Shown piece after piece: positions 1 to 8,895 of a stretch of DNA of 64,000 nucleotides (position 1 is its first letter; each line of letters begins with the position of its first letter). The translations under genes and the position numbers were made by a program. The notes beneath the pieces are model-generated. The model was not told the origin of the DNA. It searched no databases and was given only the letters and a program-made list of their open reading frames with translations. Origin of the DNA: Bacteroides nordii WAL 11050 = JCM 12987 (GTDB lineage: Bacteria; Bacteroidota; Bacteroidia; Bacteroidales; Bacteroidaceae); the NCBI GenBank assembly GCA_000613465.1, contig BAJA01000002.1, forward strand, positions 186,001-250,000. The letters are read 5' to 3'.

Positions 1-17
1 TAAACTCTGTGAAACTC

Positions 18-49
18 TGTGCTACTCTGTGGTGAAATTCGTATCTTTG
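18..49 (+). promoter_or_regulatory. Bacteroides-type promoter of the FKBP gene
   Basis: TATCTTTG at 42-49 fits the Bacteroides -7 consensus TAnnTTTG. TGTG at 18-21 sits 20 bases upstream where the -33 TTTG is expected. The ATG at 96 follows about 45 bases later. The upstream half overlaps a dispersed CACAGAG repeat (1-38). Confidence 0.6.
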
Positions 50-95
50 CAGCTACGCGGATTATGCGTAAGTACTAACTATATACTAAAAACAA

Positions 96-671
96 ATGGA
101 AACAGTAGAAAACAAGTACATCACTGTAGCGTACAAACTGTACACAATAGAAGATGGAGAAAAAGATTTAGTAGAAGAAGCAAAAGCAGAAAATCCATTC
201 CAATTCATTTCCGGTTTGGGTACTACGCTCGAAGCTTTCGAAAGCCAGATAGCATCACTCAACAAAGGAGATAAATTTGAATTCATCATTCCGTCACAAG
301 AAGCTTACGGTGAGTATAACGAAGAACATGTACTGGATTTACCGAGACACATCTTTGAGATTGATGGTAAATTCGACAGTGAACGTATCTACGAAGGTAG
401 TGTAGTACCTTTGATGGACGCCGAAGGTCATCGTATGAACGGAACAGTAGTAGAGGTAAAGCCTGATACAGTAGTAGTTGACATGAACCACCCATTGGCA
501 GGAGCTGATTTAAACTTCGTGGGTGAAGTTACAGAAAGTCGTCCGGCTACAAACGAAGAAATACAGGAAGTTGTAAATATGATGGGCGGCGGTGGCTGTA
601 GCTGCGGTTGTGGAGACTGTGGTAGCGACTGCGGTGACCATGGATGTGGAGATGGTTGCGGATGCCATTAA
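96..671 (+). CDS. FKBP-type peptidyl-prolyl cis-trans isomerase (SlyD-like)
   Basis: Cytosolic prolyl isomerase and chaperone of the SlyD type; no signal peptide is visible. The 191-residue protein has the FKBP half at about residues 1-65, the inserted chaperone flap at about 70-120 (motifs such as AYGEYNEEHVLDLPR), the return of the FKBP fold (HPLAGADLNF), and a C-terminal tail from about residue 163 made almost only of Gly, Cys, Asp and His. SlyD tails of this kind bind nickel, zinc or copper; metal binding here is inferred. The start at 96 is preferred over 29 because 29 lies upstream of the -7 element at 42-49. The gene stands alone and converges on the desulfidase-like gene across a long hairpin. 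Confidence 0.9.
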   Translation: METVENKYITVAYKLYTIEDGEKDLVEEAKAENPFQFISGLGTTLEAFESQIASLNKGDKFEFIIPSQEAYGEYNEEHVLDLPRHIFEIDGKFDSERIYEGSVVPLMDAEGHRMNGTVVEVKPDTVVVDMNHPLAGADLNFVGEVTESRPATNEEIQEVVNMMGGGGCSCGCGDCGSDCGDHGCGDGCGCH

Positions 672-675
672 TTTA

Positions 676-762
676 GTTGAAAATTGAAAGTTGAAAATTG
701 AAAGTTACTATGCAGTGTGATAGCGCAGCCAGTTTTCAATTTTCAACTTTCAATTTTCAATT
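676..762. repeat. Intergenic hairpin with GTTGAAA/TTTCAAC arms
   Basis: Arms built of repeated GTTGAAA/ATTGAAA words (676-704) pair with TTTCAAT/TTTCAAC words (731-762). The loop contains TACTATGCAGTGTGATAGCG, a core shared with hairpins at 16.5, 19.9, 28.5, 34.5, 55.9 and 59.0 kb. It lies between two convergent genes and could act as a bidirectional terminator. Confidence 0.75.
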
Positions 763-764
763 CC

Positions 765-2049
765 CTAACAGTTCTTATGTGTCATTATGTCCAATACTAC
801 TCTATCCGTTTCATTCATTCCCTGCGAACCAATACGGGTTAGGTTGCGAATACTTTGATCCACATCTTCGTCAATAATACCCTCCACGGACGTCACACAA
901 CGATTCTCCATTGCCATCACAGCAGATAAAACAGCAGTAGAAACTCCCGTTGTCACTTTTAAGGCACAACTGGGTTTTGCACCATCACAAATCATTCCGG
1001 TTAAATTGGCAATCATATTTTGTACAGCGAAAGCTACTTGTTCATAACTTCCCCCCATCAGCCATGTGATCCCACAACTGGAACCTGTAGCAGCTACTAC
1101 ACAACCGCAAAGAGCTGATAAACGCCCCAGACTTTGTTTTATATAAATCACTGTAAGATGACTCATCATTAAAGCTCTTATTAATTCCTCTTCTGATTTT
1201 CCATTCTCTTCTGCAAAGACAAGGACAGGTAAAGTAGCCGAAATGCCCTGATTACCACTTCCCGAATTACTCATTACAGGAATCATAGCCCCTGCCATAC
1301 GGGCATCACAAGCTGCCGAAGTATAAGAAAGAATGTGAGAAAATACACTATCACCCATAATCTGATGTTCATACCTCCCCCGGAGCATTCTTCCAATGCA
1401 TGCCCATACTCTCCATGAAAAGATTGCTCGGCAGCAGCCTTATTTAGGCGGCAGTCTCAAGGATAAAACGAATTTCATCCAACGGAGCTTCCAAAGCAAA
1501 ATCATACACCTTTCTCAGATTTAGTTCCAAAGGTTCTTGTTCGTCTTCTTCTGTTCCGGATTGTTGTTTATCAAGCAATACTTCTTCACCACGCGCTATA
1601 TATATAAAGGTAGTATGTCCACCGGCAATAATTGCCGTAGCTTTTTTATCTCCCGCTTCACAAATAACTTCAATATAAAGTTTTTCCGCTATATCCTCTT
1701 TTAAGGAAATACAAATACGTTTCTCATCAATAAACCGCTTACCTCGTTCTACTGCTTCCGGCGTACTATCTCTCAACACTTCAAGCTGATATTCTGATTT
1801 TCCGACAATAGCCCCCAAAGCCACTGCGATAGGAAGCCCGATCATGCCTGTCCCCGGGATGCCTACTCCCATTGCATTCTTTAAAATATTAGCACTCAAA
1901 AGAACTCTTATATTTTCAGGGATTGTGCCAAGTGTCTCCGCTGCCTTCGATACACATAATGCTACCGCAATAGGCTCTGTGCAGCCAATAGCCGGAATAA
2001 CTTCGCGTTGTACTAAATCTATTATTTGTTTCCTTTCTGACTCAATCAT
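765..2049 (-). pseudogene. UPF0597 / L-cysteine desulfidase-like family protein, split by two single-base deletions
   Basis: Family COG3681 (UPF0597, YhaM-like), which includes archaeal L-cysteine desulfidase, a [4Fe-4S] enzyme. The N-terminal part (2049 to 1444, 201 residues) holds the IGCTEPIA motif and the C-terminal part (1388 to 765) holds ACDARMAG and the MICDGAKPSCALK cysteines. Together they make the usual length of about 430 residues. The first part stops at TAA near 1444 because one base is missing near 1448 (ETAR... becomes ETAA-stop). A second base is missing near 1390-1395. Adding one base at each point restores a continuous protein. The two events are only about 55 bases apart. 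Substrate (serine or cysteine) is not determinable here. Start chosen at MIESERKQ. Confidence 0.85.
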
Positions 2050-2801
2050 GAATTTTCTCTTTTTTAAATTTCTACAAAAGTAAAGAATATACTTATAAAC
2101 ATGAATTATATTTTCAAGTTTTACACAAAATATCGAGATATTATATACCTATCCCCCCTTAATTTCTTTCTTATTCAACTGCTTTCTTGCTAACAATGAA
2201 AAGCTATAAGATACAAAATAAACTTAGATGTAATATAATGCGAATCAGTAGTTAAAAACCGGACTTAACTTAATCGTATATATTTGTTCAAAACAAGGCG
2301 ATATAAACTACCTTTTATCAGGAAGAAAACTACTATTCTCTCTTTTATAATCTATAACCAAAACTTCTGATTCTATAACCGGAACTTTTGGTTATAAAAC
2401 TTAAAGTTTTAATCTTATAACTGAAACTTTTGATTATAGTTTACCTTTAATTGTCCGTAACTTTACTTCCTAAGAAAAGATATTAATGTAAGGAAGAAGC
2501 AGATTTTATATATAAATGTCTTGAGTGTTGCGGATAAACTATCAGCAATCCCTTTAGTTCATTCTGTACAGGTTTAGACCAAATATCGAACTGCTGATTC
2601 GCATATATAATATTTTATATCTTTTGTGCCTATATATCTTTTTAGTATGCATATATATTATCCCCGATCATTTACTATAATAAATTCGAAGTTACTTTAG
2701 GATTAGACTACAAAATCAAAAGAATAGACCTACATTTAATCCGACTCACAGGCATTATTTTAAGGAATAGTACAAAAAGAACATAAAAAAGGAAAGCAAG
2801 A
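2050..2801. other. Long intergenic region with a 21-bp array and 16-bp inverted repeats
   Basis: No credible gene was found in this AT-rich stretch. It contains a 21-bp tandem array at 2351-2434. It also has two copies of a 16-bp word in inverted orientation (ATGCGAATCAGTAGTT at 2238-2253 and its near-complement at 2589-2604) enclosing that array. Confidence 0.6.
2351..2434. repeat. Four-unit 21-bp tandem array (TCTATAAC..AAAC)
   Basis: Units begin at 2351, 2372, 2393 and 2414, so the period is exactly 21 bp. Units 1, 2 and 4 share the form yTATAACyrrAACTTyTGrT; unit 3 is degenerate. The TCTATAAC core matches the putative AraC boxes at 12.8 and 9.0 kb, which are also 21 bp apart. A possible operator array. 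Confidence 0.7.
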
Positions 2802-2832
2802 TTTGATAAATGAAATTTTAAACTTAACTTTG
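2802..2832 (+). promoter_or_regulatory. Promoter of the PCMD lipoprotein operon
   Basis: TTTG at 2802-2805, a 19-base spacer, then TAACTTTG at 2825-2832. This is a full match to the Bacteroides consensus, 58 bases before the ATG at 2891. Confidence 0.75.
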
Positions 2833-2890
2833 CGCCAAAGTTTTCTCAAAATATTCTATATTATAAATTTATAATCAACAATTTAACGGA

Positions 2891-4054
2891 ATGAGATTTA
2901 GAACTATAATAATAAGTCTGTGCATTTGTCTAAGTTTTAGTTCTTGCATACGTGAAGAAGCGGCTAACACTGAAGCTGATATCGAATCTTGTACAGTTTC
3001 CGATCCCTCAGTGTTGAAAATGCAGCCAATTATTACTAATAATACGGTAATAATCATGGCGCAATCAACCATTGACATCACGCACTTTGCTCCTGAATTC
3101 ACATTAACCAAAGGGGCCACTATTGAACCACCCAGCGGAACAGTAAGAGATTTCTCAAATCCACAAACTTATATAGTAACATCGGAAGACAGACAATGGA
3201 AAAAGGAATATACTGTCTATGTTGATATTTCTGATATTAAATTAGATTTTAATTTTGAGCATTGGGAAATAATAGAAGGAGCCAGAGGTAAACAATGGTA
3301 CGGTTTTTATGAAATCTCAGAACAGGAGCAGAAACAGTTTATTTGGGCAACAGCTAACAGTGGATATGCCCTGACCGGATATGTTACTCCCGAAGGAGAA
3401 AAACTCACTAATCCTCTTATTTATCCAACTATCTCCTATGAAGCCGGTCATTCCGGAAAAGGAGTGAAACTTGAAACCAAACCGACCGGTGCATTCGGTG
3501 ATTTGGTAAAAATGCCTTTAGCTGCCGGAAATTTATTCATAGGTTCCTTTGATGCCCAAGTAGCAGGTCAAGGCCCCGAAGAGGCATTAAAGTCAACATT
3601 ATTCGGACTTCCGATCGCTTACAGTCCCAATAAAAAACCTAAGGCTTTTAATGTATGGTATAAGTATACTCCCGGAGAAGTATTCAGAAATGAACAAAAA
3701 GAAGAAGTGCCAGGTAAGGAAGACATATTCGATATGTATTCAATTCTTTATGAACCAACCGATGGGAAAGTTCTGGATGGTTCTATACAGTTCGATGATC
3801 CTTGCATTATAGCTATCGCTCGTATTAAAAACGCCAAACCTGCTTCTGAATACACATACCGATCAATACCTTTTGAATACCGTAAAGAAATTGATCCATC
3901 CAAACTGGTAACAGGTAAGTATTATACAGCAATTGTATTTTCGTCCAGTCTGGAAGGAGCATATTTCAGAGGTGCTATCGGAAGTACCCTTATCATTGAT
4001 GAGGCTACAATTGAACTCGAAGACATAGAAAACATAGAAGACCATCTTAATTAA
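2891..4054 (+). CDS. PCMD-domain lipoprotein
   Basis: Predicted surface or periplasmic lipoprotein. The signal peptide ends in a lipobox (SFSSC, Cys at about residue 19). An N-terminal beta-sandwich-like segment at about residues 30-115 contains the phrase VTSEDRQWKKEYTVYV, typical of the small domain that precedes PCMD. The remainder (about 118-380) resembles the PCMD fold (putative carbohydrate metabolism domain, Pfam PF13201 as recalled), with FNFEHWE near its start. The function of PCMD is not established; sugar binding is only suggested by the name. First gene of a three-gene operon (8 bases to the next ORF) behind a clear promoter. Two larger secreted PCMD proteins lie nearby. Confidence 0.7.
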   Translation: MRFRTIIISLCICLSFSSCIREEAANTEADIESCTVSDPSVLKMQPIITNNTVIIMAQSTIDITHFAPEFTLTKGATIEPPSGTVRDFSNPQTYIVTSEDRQWKKEYTVYVDISDIKLDFNFEHWEIIEGARGKQWYGFYEISEQEQKQFIWATANSGYALTGYVTPEGEKLTNPLIYPTISYEAGHSGKGVKLETKPTGAFGDLVKMPLAAGNLFIGSFDAQVAGQGPEEALKSTLFGLPIAYSPNKKPKAFNVWYKYTPGEVFRNEQKEEVPGKEDIFDMYSILYEPTDGKVLDGSIQFDDPCIIAIARIKNAKPASEYTYRSIPFEYRKEIDPSKLVTGKYYTAIVFSSSLEGAYFRGAIGSTLIIDEATIELEDIENIEDHLN

Positions 4055-4062
4055 AACTATCA

Positions 4063-4827
4063 ATGAACAAGAAAATAACCTTTATACTTCTGTGCCTGAT
4101 TGTAGCTACTGTTGCTCAAGCTCAGGAAGATCGCAACAAGAATATTCTTAAATCACTGACAATAGGACTTGAATATCGTTTAAAAGCCGGATTTAACATA
4201 GGTGGGACATCTCCTATCCCCCTACCTGTTGAAATAAGAAAAATCAATAGTTATAAGCCTACAACAGCCTTCTCTATAGAAGGAGATGTAGTAAAAACGT
4301 TCGATAATAAGTGGGGAGTTAGCGCAGGGATCCGTTTAGAGACAAAAGGTATGGAAACGGATGCTACTGTGAAAAACTATCACATGAAAATGATTGCCAG
4401 TGACGGCGGCGAAATGGAAGGACAATGGACAGGAGGTGTAACAACAACCGTTAAACAATCGCTGTTAACTGTCCCTGTTTTAGCTCTTTACAAAGTGAGT
4501 AAGCGTTGGGAATTAGAGTTAGGCCCCTGGTTTTCTTACGTTCTATCAGGTGAGTTCTTTGGAGAAGCCTACGACGGTTATCTCAGAGACGGTGATCCGA
4601 CAGGAGAAAAAGCAAATGTAAGTTCTGCTACCTACAACTTTAATGATGATTTAAGACGTTTCCAATGTGGTATGCAATTAGGTGCGCAATGGAGGGCCTT
4701 TTCTCACCTAAATGTAACTGCCAGCCTTACCTGGGGAGTAGTACCTATTTTCAAAAAAGATTTTGACACCGTTACATTTAATATGTTTCCTATTTACGGA
4801 AACATTGGTTTCGGTTATGTGTTCTAA
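4063..4827 (+). CDS. Outer-membrane beta-barrel protein (PorT-like)
   Basis: A 254-residue protein with a Sec signal peptide (MNKKITFILLCLIVATVAQAQ) followed by alternating amphipathic strands and ending in a C-terminal aromatic (GFGYVF), as in Bacteroidales PorT/OMP_b-brl_2 barrels. Strand-like segments such as SLTIGLEYRLKAGFNIGG and WGVSAGIRLETKG recur through the sequence. Second gene of the operon, between the PCMD lipoprotein and the calycin-like protein, so it may anchor or assist them. No enzyme motif is visible. A barrel is inferred from pattern, not from a search. Confidence 0.65.
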   Translation: MNKKITFILLCLIVATVAQAQEDRNKNILKSLTIGLEYRLKAGFNIGGTSPIPLPVEIRKINSYKPTTAFSIEGDVVKTFDNKWGVSAGIRLETKGMETDATVKNYHMKMIASDGGEMEGQWTGGVTTTVKQSLLTVPVLALYKVSKRWELELGPWFSYVLSGEFFGEAYDGYLRDGDPTGEKANVSSATYNFNDDLRRFQCGMQLGAQWRAFSHLNVTASLTWGVVPIFKKDFDTVTFNMFPIYGNIGFGYVF

Positions 4828-4853
4828 AGAATAAACGATAAAAGAAAAAGATT

Positions 4854-5549
4854 ATGAAGAAAAAATTACTTACAGCAATTATTGCGTTCATAGCAATCAC
4901 AATGTCCTCATCAGCTTACGCACAAGTAAGTCAGGAAGCAGCAGGAACTTACAACGGTACGCTGACAGTTTCGCAAGATGGAAATACAATGGGAAAACCC
5001 AGTACAGAAAATGTATACCTCACGGCAACAGACGATTCTCACGTTACGTTAGAAATAAGGAATTTCTCATTTAACATGGGAACAGTTCTTGAGTTAGGAG
5101 ATATAGTAATCCCGGAAGTGGAAATACAGAAAGAAGGAAATGTAATTACTATTCTTCCTAAAGAATTAAAAATGACGCTGAACATAGTAGGTGAAGTTAC
5201 TGTACACCTTAATACATCAACAATTGTTGATAAAAAGATAGTATTATCTTTAAATGTAGAAACCATTTTCCCTGTTGAATTATTCATTGATGTGGATTTT
5301 GAAGGAACAATGACTGCAACTGGTATCTCAGACGTAACTATAAATAAACCTACAGTTTATTATAATCCTTCAATAGATGCTTTAATGGTGCAAGGTGCAG
5401 AAAATCAAAAGTATGATATATATAATGTCACTGGTATGCAAATCCTATCAGGAGTTTTAAATACAGAAGAAGTTAGTGTATCTACTCTATCCAGAGGTTT
5501 GTATCTTATAAAGATTGGTAATACTACGGTAAAGTTTATAAAAAAATAA
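4854..5549 (+). CDS. Secreted calycin-like protein with C-terminal sorting-like domain
   Basis: A 231-residue secreted protein with signal peptide ending SSAYAQ. Residues about 24-155 form a lipocalin/calycin-like all-beta domain (AAGTYNGTLTV, then strand pairs up to DFEGTMTATGI). The last 65 residues have the pattern of a type IX secretion C-terminal domain: KYDIYNVTGMQILSG, then LSRGLYLIKIGN and a basic end KFIKK. Most Bacteroides lack type IX secretion, so the tail may be only a structural relic or a surface-display signal. Third gene of the operon, 26 bases after the barrel gene, closed by a strong terminator. Confidence 0.65.
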   Translation: MKKKLLTAIIAFIAITMSSSAYAQVSQEAAGTYNGTLTVSQDGNTMGKPSTENVYLTATDDSHVTLEIRNFSFNMGTVLELGDIVIPEVEIQKEGNVITILPKELKMTLNIVGEVTVHLNTSTIVDKKIVLSLNVETIFPVELFIDVDFEGTMTATGISDVTINKPTVYYNPSIDALMVQGAENQKYDIYNVTGMQILSGVLNTEEVSVSTLSRGLYLIKIGNTTVKFIKK

Positions 5550-5564
5550 ACTCAAAATATCTCT

Positions 5565-5619
5565 AAAATAAAAGCTCCCTACAGATTTAGAAAAATAATC
5601 TGTAGGGAGCTTTTATTTT
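5565..5619 (+). terminator. Strong intrinsic terminator
   Basis: Arms at 5565-5587 and 5597-5619 pair perfectly over 23 bases around AAAGCTCCCTACAGATT. The hairpin is flanked by A-rich and T-rich tracts (TTTTATTTT), so it can work in both directions. It ends the operon at 2891-5549. Confidence 0.85.
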
Positions 5620-6040
5620 GGTTCATTACTTCTCATTGCGTTAACACCGTTAACGAAGTTTTTAACATTCAAATTCTTACCTTACAAGATTGTACATTTT
5701 AGCACCACAAGAATGTACAACCTTATATGGCAAAAGTGTACATTTAACACTAACATAAGTGTACACTCTTATAGGACTAAAAATATAGGATCATAACTAT
5801 CTGACAAACAAAATATTAAATCAACAAACATATTCTATTCCGGATTTTCTTCCTCCAATGTCTATAATTGCTTTTTGAACAACTATCCATATATCGAAGG
5901 GATTAGAATGAACACCTTCTTTCACTATCTGCTTTAGATAAAACTACGGTATTACACAAAAAACACAAGTTATATAGAATAGCGTAGTCCTTTTATCTAT
6001 TTGAACCACCGCACTACTCTATATAACTTGTGCCAAAGTT
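5620..6040. other. Convergent intergenic region holding a 23-bp array and a long hairpin
   Basis: There is no gene here. It contains the TGTACA array (5686-5777) and a hairpin whose arms are at 5964-5987 and 6014-6032 (CACAAGTTATATAGA against TCTATATAACTTGTG). It lies between the calycin-like gene and the 3' end of the first PCMD/MBG gene. Confidence 0.6.
5686..5777. repeat. 23-bp-phased TGTACA array A (4 units)
   Basis: TGTACA occurs at 5691, 5714, 5737 and 5760, exactly 23 bp apart. Each copy is preceded by AAGAT, AAGAA, AAAAG or ATAAG. The same spacing and motif recur at 22.2, 25.9 and 44.8 kb. It sits between two convergent genes. Confidence 0.8.
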
Positions 6041-6042
6041 AG

Positions 6043-6077
6043 ATAGCAGCCAGCTCTTTTATCGCGCCAGCTGCTAT
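6043..6077 (-). terminator. Hairpin after the PCMD/MBG gene
   Basis: ATAGCAGC at 6043-6050 pairs with GCTGCTAT at 6070-6077, a few bases beyond the stop codon of the minus-strand gene. There is no strong T-run, so termination is only likely. Confidence 0.4.
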
Positions 6078-6082
6078 TTCAA

Positions 6083-8812
6083 TTATCTAACAACTATTTT
6101 AGCTACATAAGATCCAACACGTACCACATACATAACATCTTTATCGATATTAGTAGAAATCACGTTATCTGTTCCTTCGTAAACCTTCACACCTTGTGTT
6201 GTATACACTTCAATTGTTTCAGTAGCTTCATTATTAGCTACACAAATCGCTCCGTTTTCACTATATACGCGAACATCAGAAAGCGAATTGTTATCAATTC
6301 CGGTAGGAGCCGTTATCTTCAGTACACCATTTACATAAGTAACTTCATAATTGGCAGCTGTACCTTTGGTTATAGCAATTGCAAACTCGTCACCAACTTT
6401 CGCATCAGATGGAATTTCCTTTTCAAGAGCAGCAACAGGAACTTTTGTACCAAATGCTTTTGCTACATCTTCATCGTAAACAAATCCATCGTATGTCAAC
6501 TCAAAGGTTTCAGGTGCCGGACTTCCAATAAGTAAAGCCACATCTTTAGCTGTAACTGTAAGCGGAGCTTTAGCAATAGGAATGTCTACACGTTTTGACA
6601 GAGCCATATATTCATCATTAGCAGCAACCTTAATGGTTACATAAGTAGATGCATATGCAGATTTAATAGTCAAAGTTTTACCAGACACAGTAAGTCGGCT
6701 GGTACTTGAAGGAGTAATGGTATAATCAACAGATTCACCCTTATCATTCTTCACGATAAAAGGAGCTTCAAAAGGAGCATCACCATATACTTTCTCTATC
6801 TTTTCCGCGTTTTCTACTGTATATGCCTTTAAAGCTTTTACAGTCAATCCTGTATAAGTCTTGAATTCATAATTATCCAATACCTTTTGAGGGAATTTCA
6901 CTGTCAGAGGAACAACTTCTCCAACTGCTGCAGTTTTAGGTGCTTTGTCAAATACTACATTAACCGTATCATTACCTAATGCTTCCATCACAGCAGCATC
7001 CTCTTTATATACAAATCCACTATAAGTAATTCTATAGTCAATATCAGACCCATATACGAAAAGCCCCTGAGCATCATTCTTGTTCAAATTAACTTTCGTA
7101 CCATCCAAGTCATAATAAGGATAGACTGTCAGGAATGTTTTCCGGATTTCGGCACCATTATTGACAAAAGTTACATTATAGTTATTAGTTGAAACGGTTG
7201 TCAATGGATCACTTGAACCGGTAAATGAGAAGACAATGGGACGATAGTTTCCTATAACCTCATCCGTTGCCTCTTTTCCGGCAGCACCACTTGATATATA
7301 AATATTCTTTGTATCAAATATCTTATGTACCACATCGACTATCGTACCCTCACCATCATCATTTTTCAGTCCTTCATATTCAAATTCAACCCCATAGTCC
7401 GTACCATTGGCAGCTACTGACGAAGAAGTATTGAAGCTTATCGTCTTACCACGCTGACACCATGCCTTCAAAGTCATAGTCAATGATGCTTTTTCAATGG
7501 TCACCGTCACTGGGTCAGAAACAGCAGGTAATGCACCTTCTTTCTCCTGATGTGCCACTACAGTAGTAGTACCTGCACCAATAGCATAGAATTTCTTCGT
7601 TTCGGAATCATACTTCAGCACTTTGTCACTTCCAATTGTATAAGTGAACGGCACCTCTGTATTGGTTGATGTAAATGGTATTTCAAACCCATCACCATAT
7701 ACTTGAGACATATCAGCAGGAGCGGTTATATCGCCCACATAACTTCCTTTAAAGGTCAACGTATAGACATACGTCTTATTCACATCAGAAGTAGCATTGT
7801 CAGCACAAGTCACAGTCAGAGTCTTTATTACTTCATTAGCATCTTCCTTTGTTGTAGCTTCAGTTACCACTGCATCTTTACCAAAGGCTTTAGCTACAAT
7901 CGCTTTATTGTGCTCGTTATAAGCCAGGTTATATTCAAACTTATCCGGATCGAATCCCGTAAGTTCTTCGCCACCCAACGTTACCGAACTCAATTTAGCA
8001 TTATAAACAAGTGCAGCATCGTCTACCCACAATGTATTTTCTTTACCGATATCAGCACGTACCCAATAGTTACCTCCTGAGAATACTATATTCATCTTTT
8101 CAGGAACCAATTTTCCGTTTTCACCCTCTACATAGTTGACCGGAATAGAAAGACGTACCCAACCGTCTCCTTCAGTTTCTTTAGTAATGGTGTATTCAGT
8201 ACTGGCAATCAAGACACCATCACCTTTTGTTTCGGCAGGGATAATTTCCTTTCCTAATATAGCCCGATCCTGATCGTCCACCTCTACATAGGTAACATCA
8301 TTACCACTATGAGAATTAATTATTTTAGATTTAAAAGTTCCCTTCCACAGGTATACCAATACCTTAGCTGTCTCATTGGGCTTTTCTGTTCCTAATTTAC
8401 GTTTATAATACACAGTCAGAGAATCCGGACGATAAGTGAAATCAATACCACCGTTTACTCCACCATTACTCATATCATTCCCCCCCAGCATACCGGACAT
8501 ATCAGCAAAAACCCACATTTTGCCTAAAGTGACAAAAGCAGGAGCATTAGCACCTATTCCCAACATACCAACATAATCATTCATAATTTTAGCACCGGTT
8601 CCTGTACGGCCTGCATCAGGAAATACAAACTCCTTACCTACTATAATCTGGTATACATTTGAAGCGGTCCACCCTACAGGTTGTTTACCTACCAGCTTTC
8701 CCTCAGCAGGATAGCAATCTTCCCACTCTTCAAAATCTCCTTTAATTTGCTGTGCCAACGCACTTCCTGCGTACAACACAACACACATCATTAAAGTAAT
8801 AAATTTCTTCAT
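6083..8812 (-). CDS. Large secreted PCMD/MBG-domain protein with C-terminal sorting-like tail
   Basis: A 909-residue protein with a signal peptide ending SALAQ. Residues about 22-270 form a PCMD domain (QIKGDFEEWED, IGANAPAFVTLG, LWVDDAALVYNAKL). A cadherin-like beta-sandwich follows at about 275-355. Then come MBG-type repeats recognisable by VYGD..F, ISYSGFVY-like and NYEV..VNG phrases, from about 360 to 835. The last 65 residues (about 845-909) resemble a type IX sorting domain (IEVYTTQGVKVYEG ... YVVRVGSYVAKIVVR). The surface role is unknown. It is divergent from the AraC gene at 9099 with paired TCTAT boxes between them, so it is probably that regulator's target. The same two-gene module is repeated immediately downstream. 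Confidence 0.75.
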   Translation of the reverse strand: MKKFITLMMCVVLYAGSALAQQIKGDFEEWEDCYPAEGKLVGKQPVGWTASNVYQIIVGKEFVFPDAGRTGTGAKIMNDYVGMLGIGANAPAFVTLGKMWVFADMSGMLGGNDMSNGGVNGGIDFTYRPDSLTVYYKRKLGTEKPNETAKVLVYLWKGTFKSKIINSHSGNDVTYVEVDDQDRAILGKEIIPAETKGDGVLIASTEYTITKETEGDGWVRLSIPVNYVEGENGKLVPEKMNIVFSGGNYWVRADIGKENTLWVDDAALVYNAKLSSVTLGGEELTGFDPDKFEYNLAYNEHNKAIVAKAFGKDAVVTEATTKEDANEVIKTLTVTCADNATSDVNKTYVYTLTFKGSYVGDITAPADMSQVYGDGFEIPFTSTNTEVPFTYTIGSDKVLKYDSETKKFYAIGAGTTTVVAHQEKEGALPAVSDPVTVTIEKASLTMTLKAWCQRGKTISFNTSSSVAANGTDYGVEFEYEGLKNDDGEGTIVDVVHKIFDTKNIYISSGAAGKEATDEVIGNYRPIVFSFTGSSDPLTTVSTNNYNVTFVNNGAEIRKTFLTVYPYYDLDGTKVNLNKNDAQGLFVYGSDIDYRITYSGFVYKEDAAVMEALGNDTVNVVFDKAPKTAAVGEVVPLTVKFPQKVLDNYEFKTYTGLTVKALKAYTVENAEKIEKVYGDAPFEAPFIVKNDKGESVDYTITPSSTSRLTVSGKTLTIKSAYASTYVTIKVAANDEYMALSKRVDIPIAKAPLTVTAKDVALLIGSPAPETFELTYDGFVYDEDVAKAFGTKVPVAALEKEIPSDAKVGDEFAIAITKGTAANYEVTYVNGVLKITAPTGIDNNSLSDVRVYSENGAICVANNEATETIEVYTTQGVKVYEGTDNVISTNIDKDVMYVVRVGSYVAKIVVR

Positions 8813-8895
8813 ACACTTCTCTTTTTAATATAAATACAATCTTTCGTGAACCATAAACCGGAAATCCCCTATTGATTCACATCATTCATAAAAAC

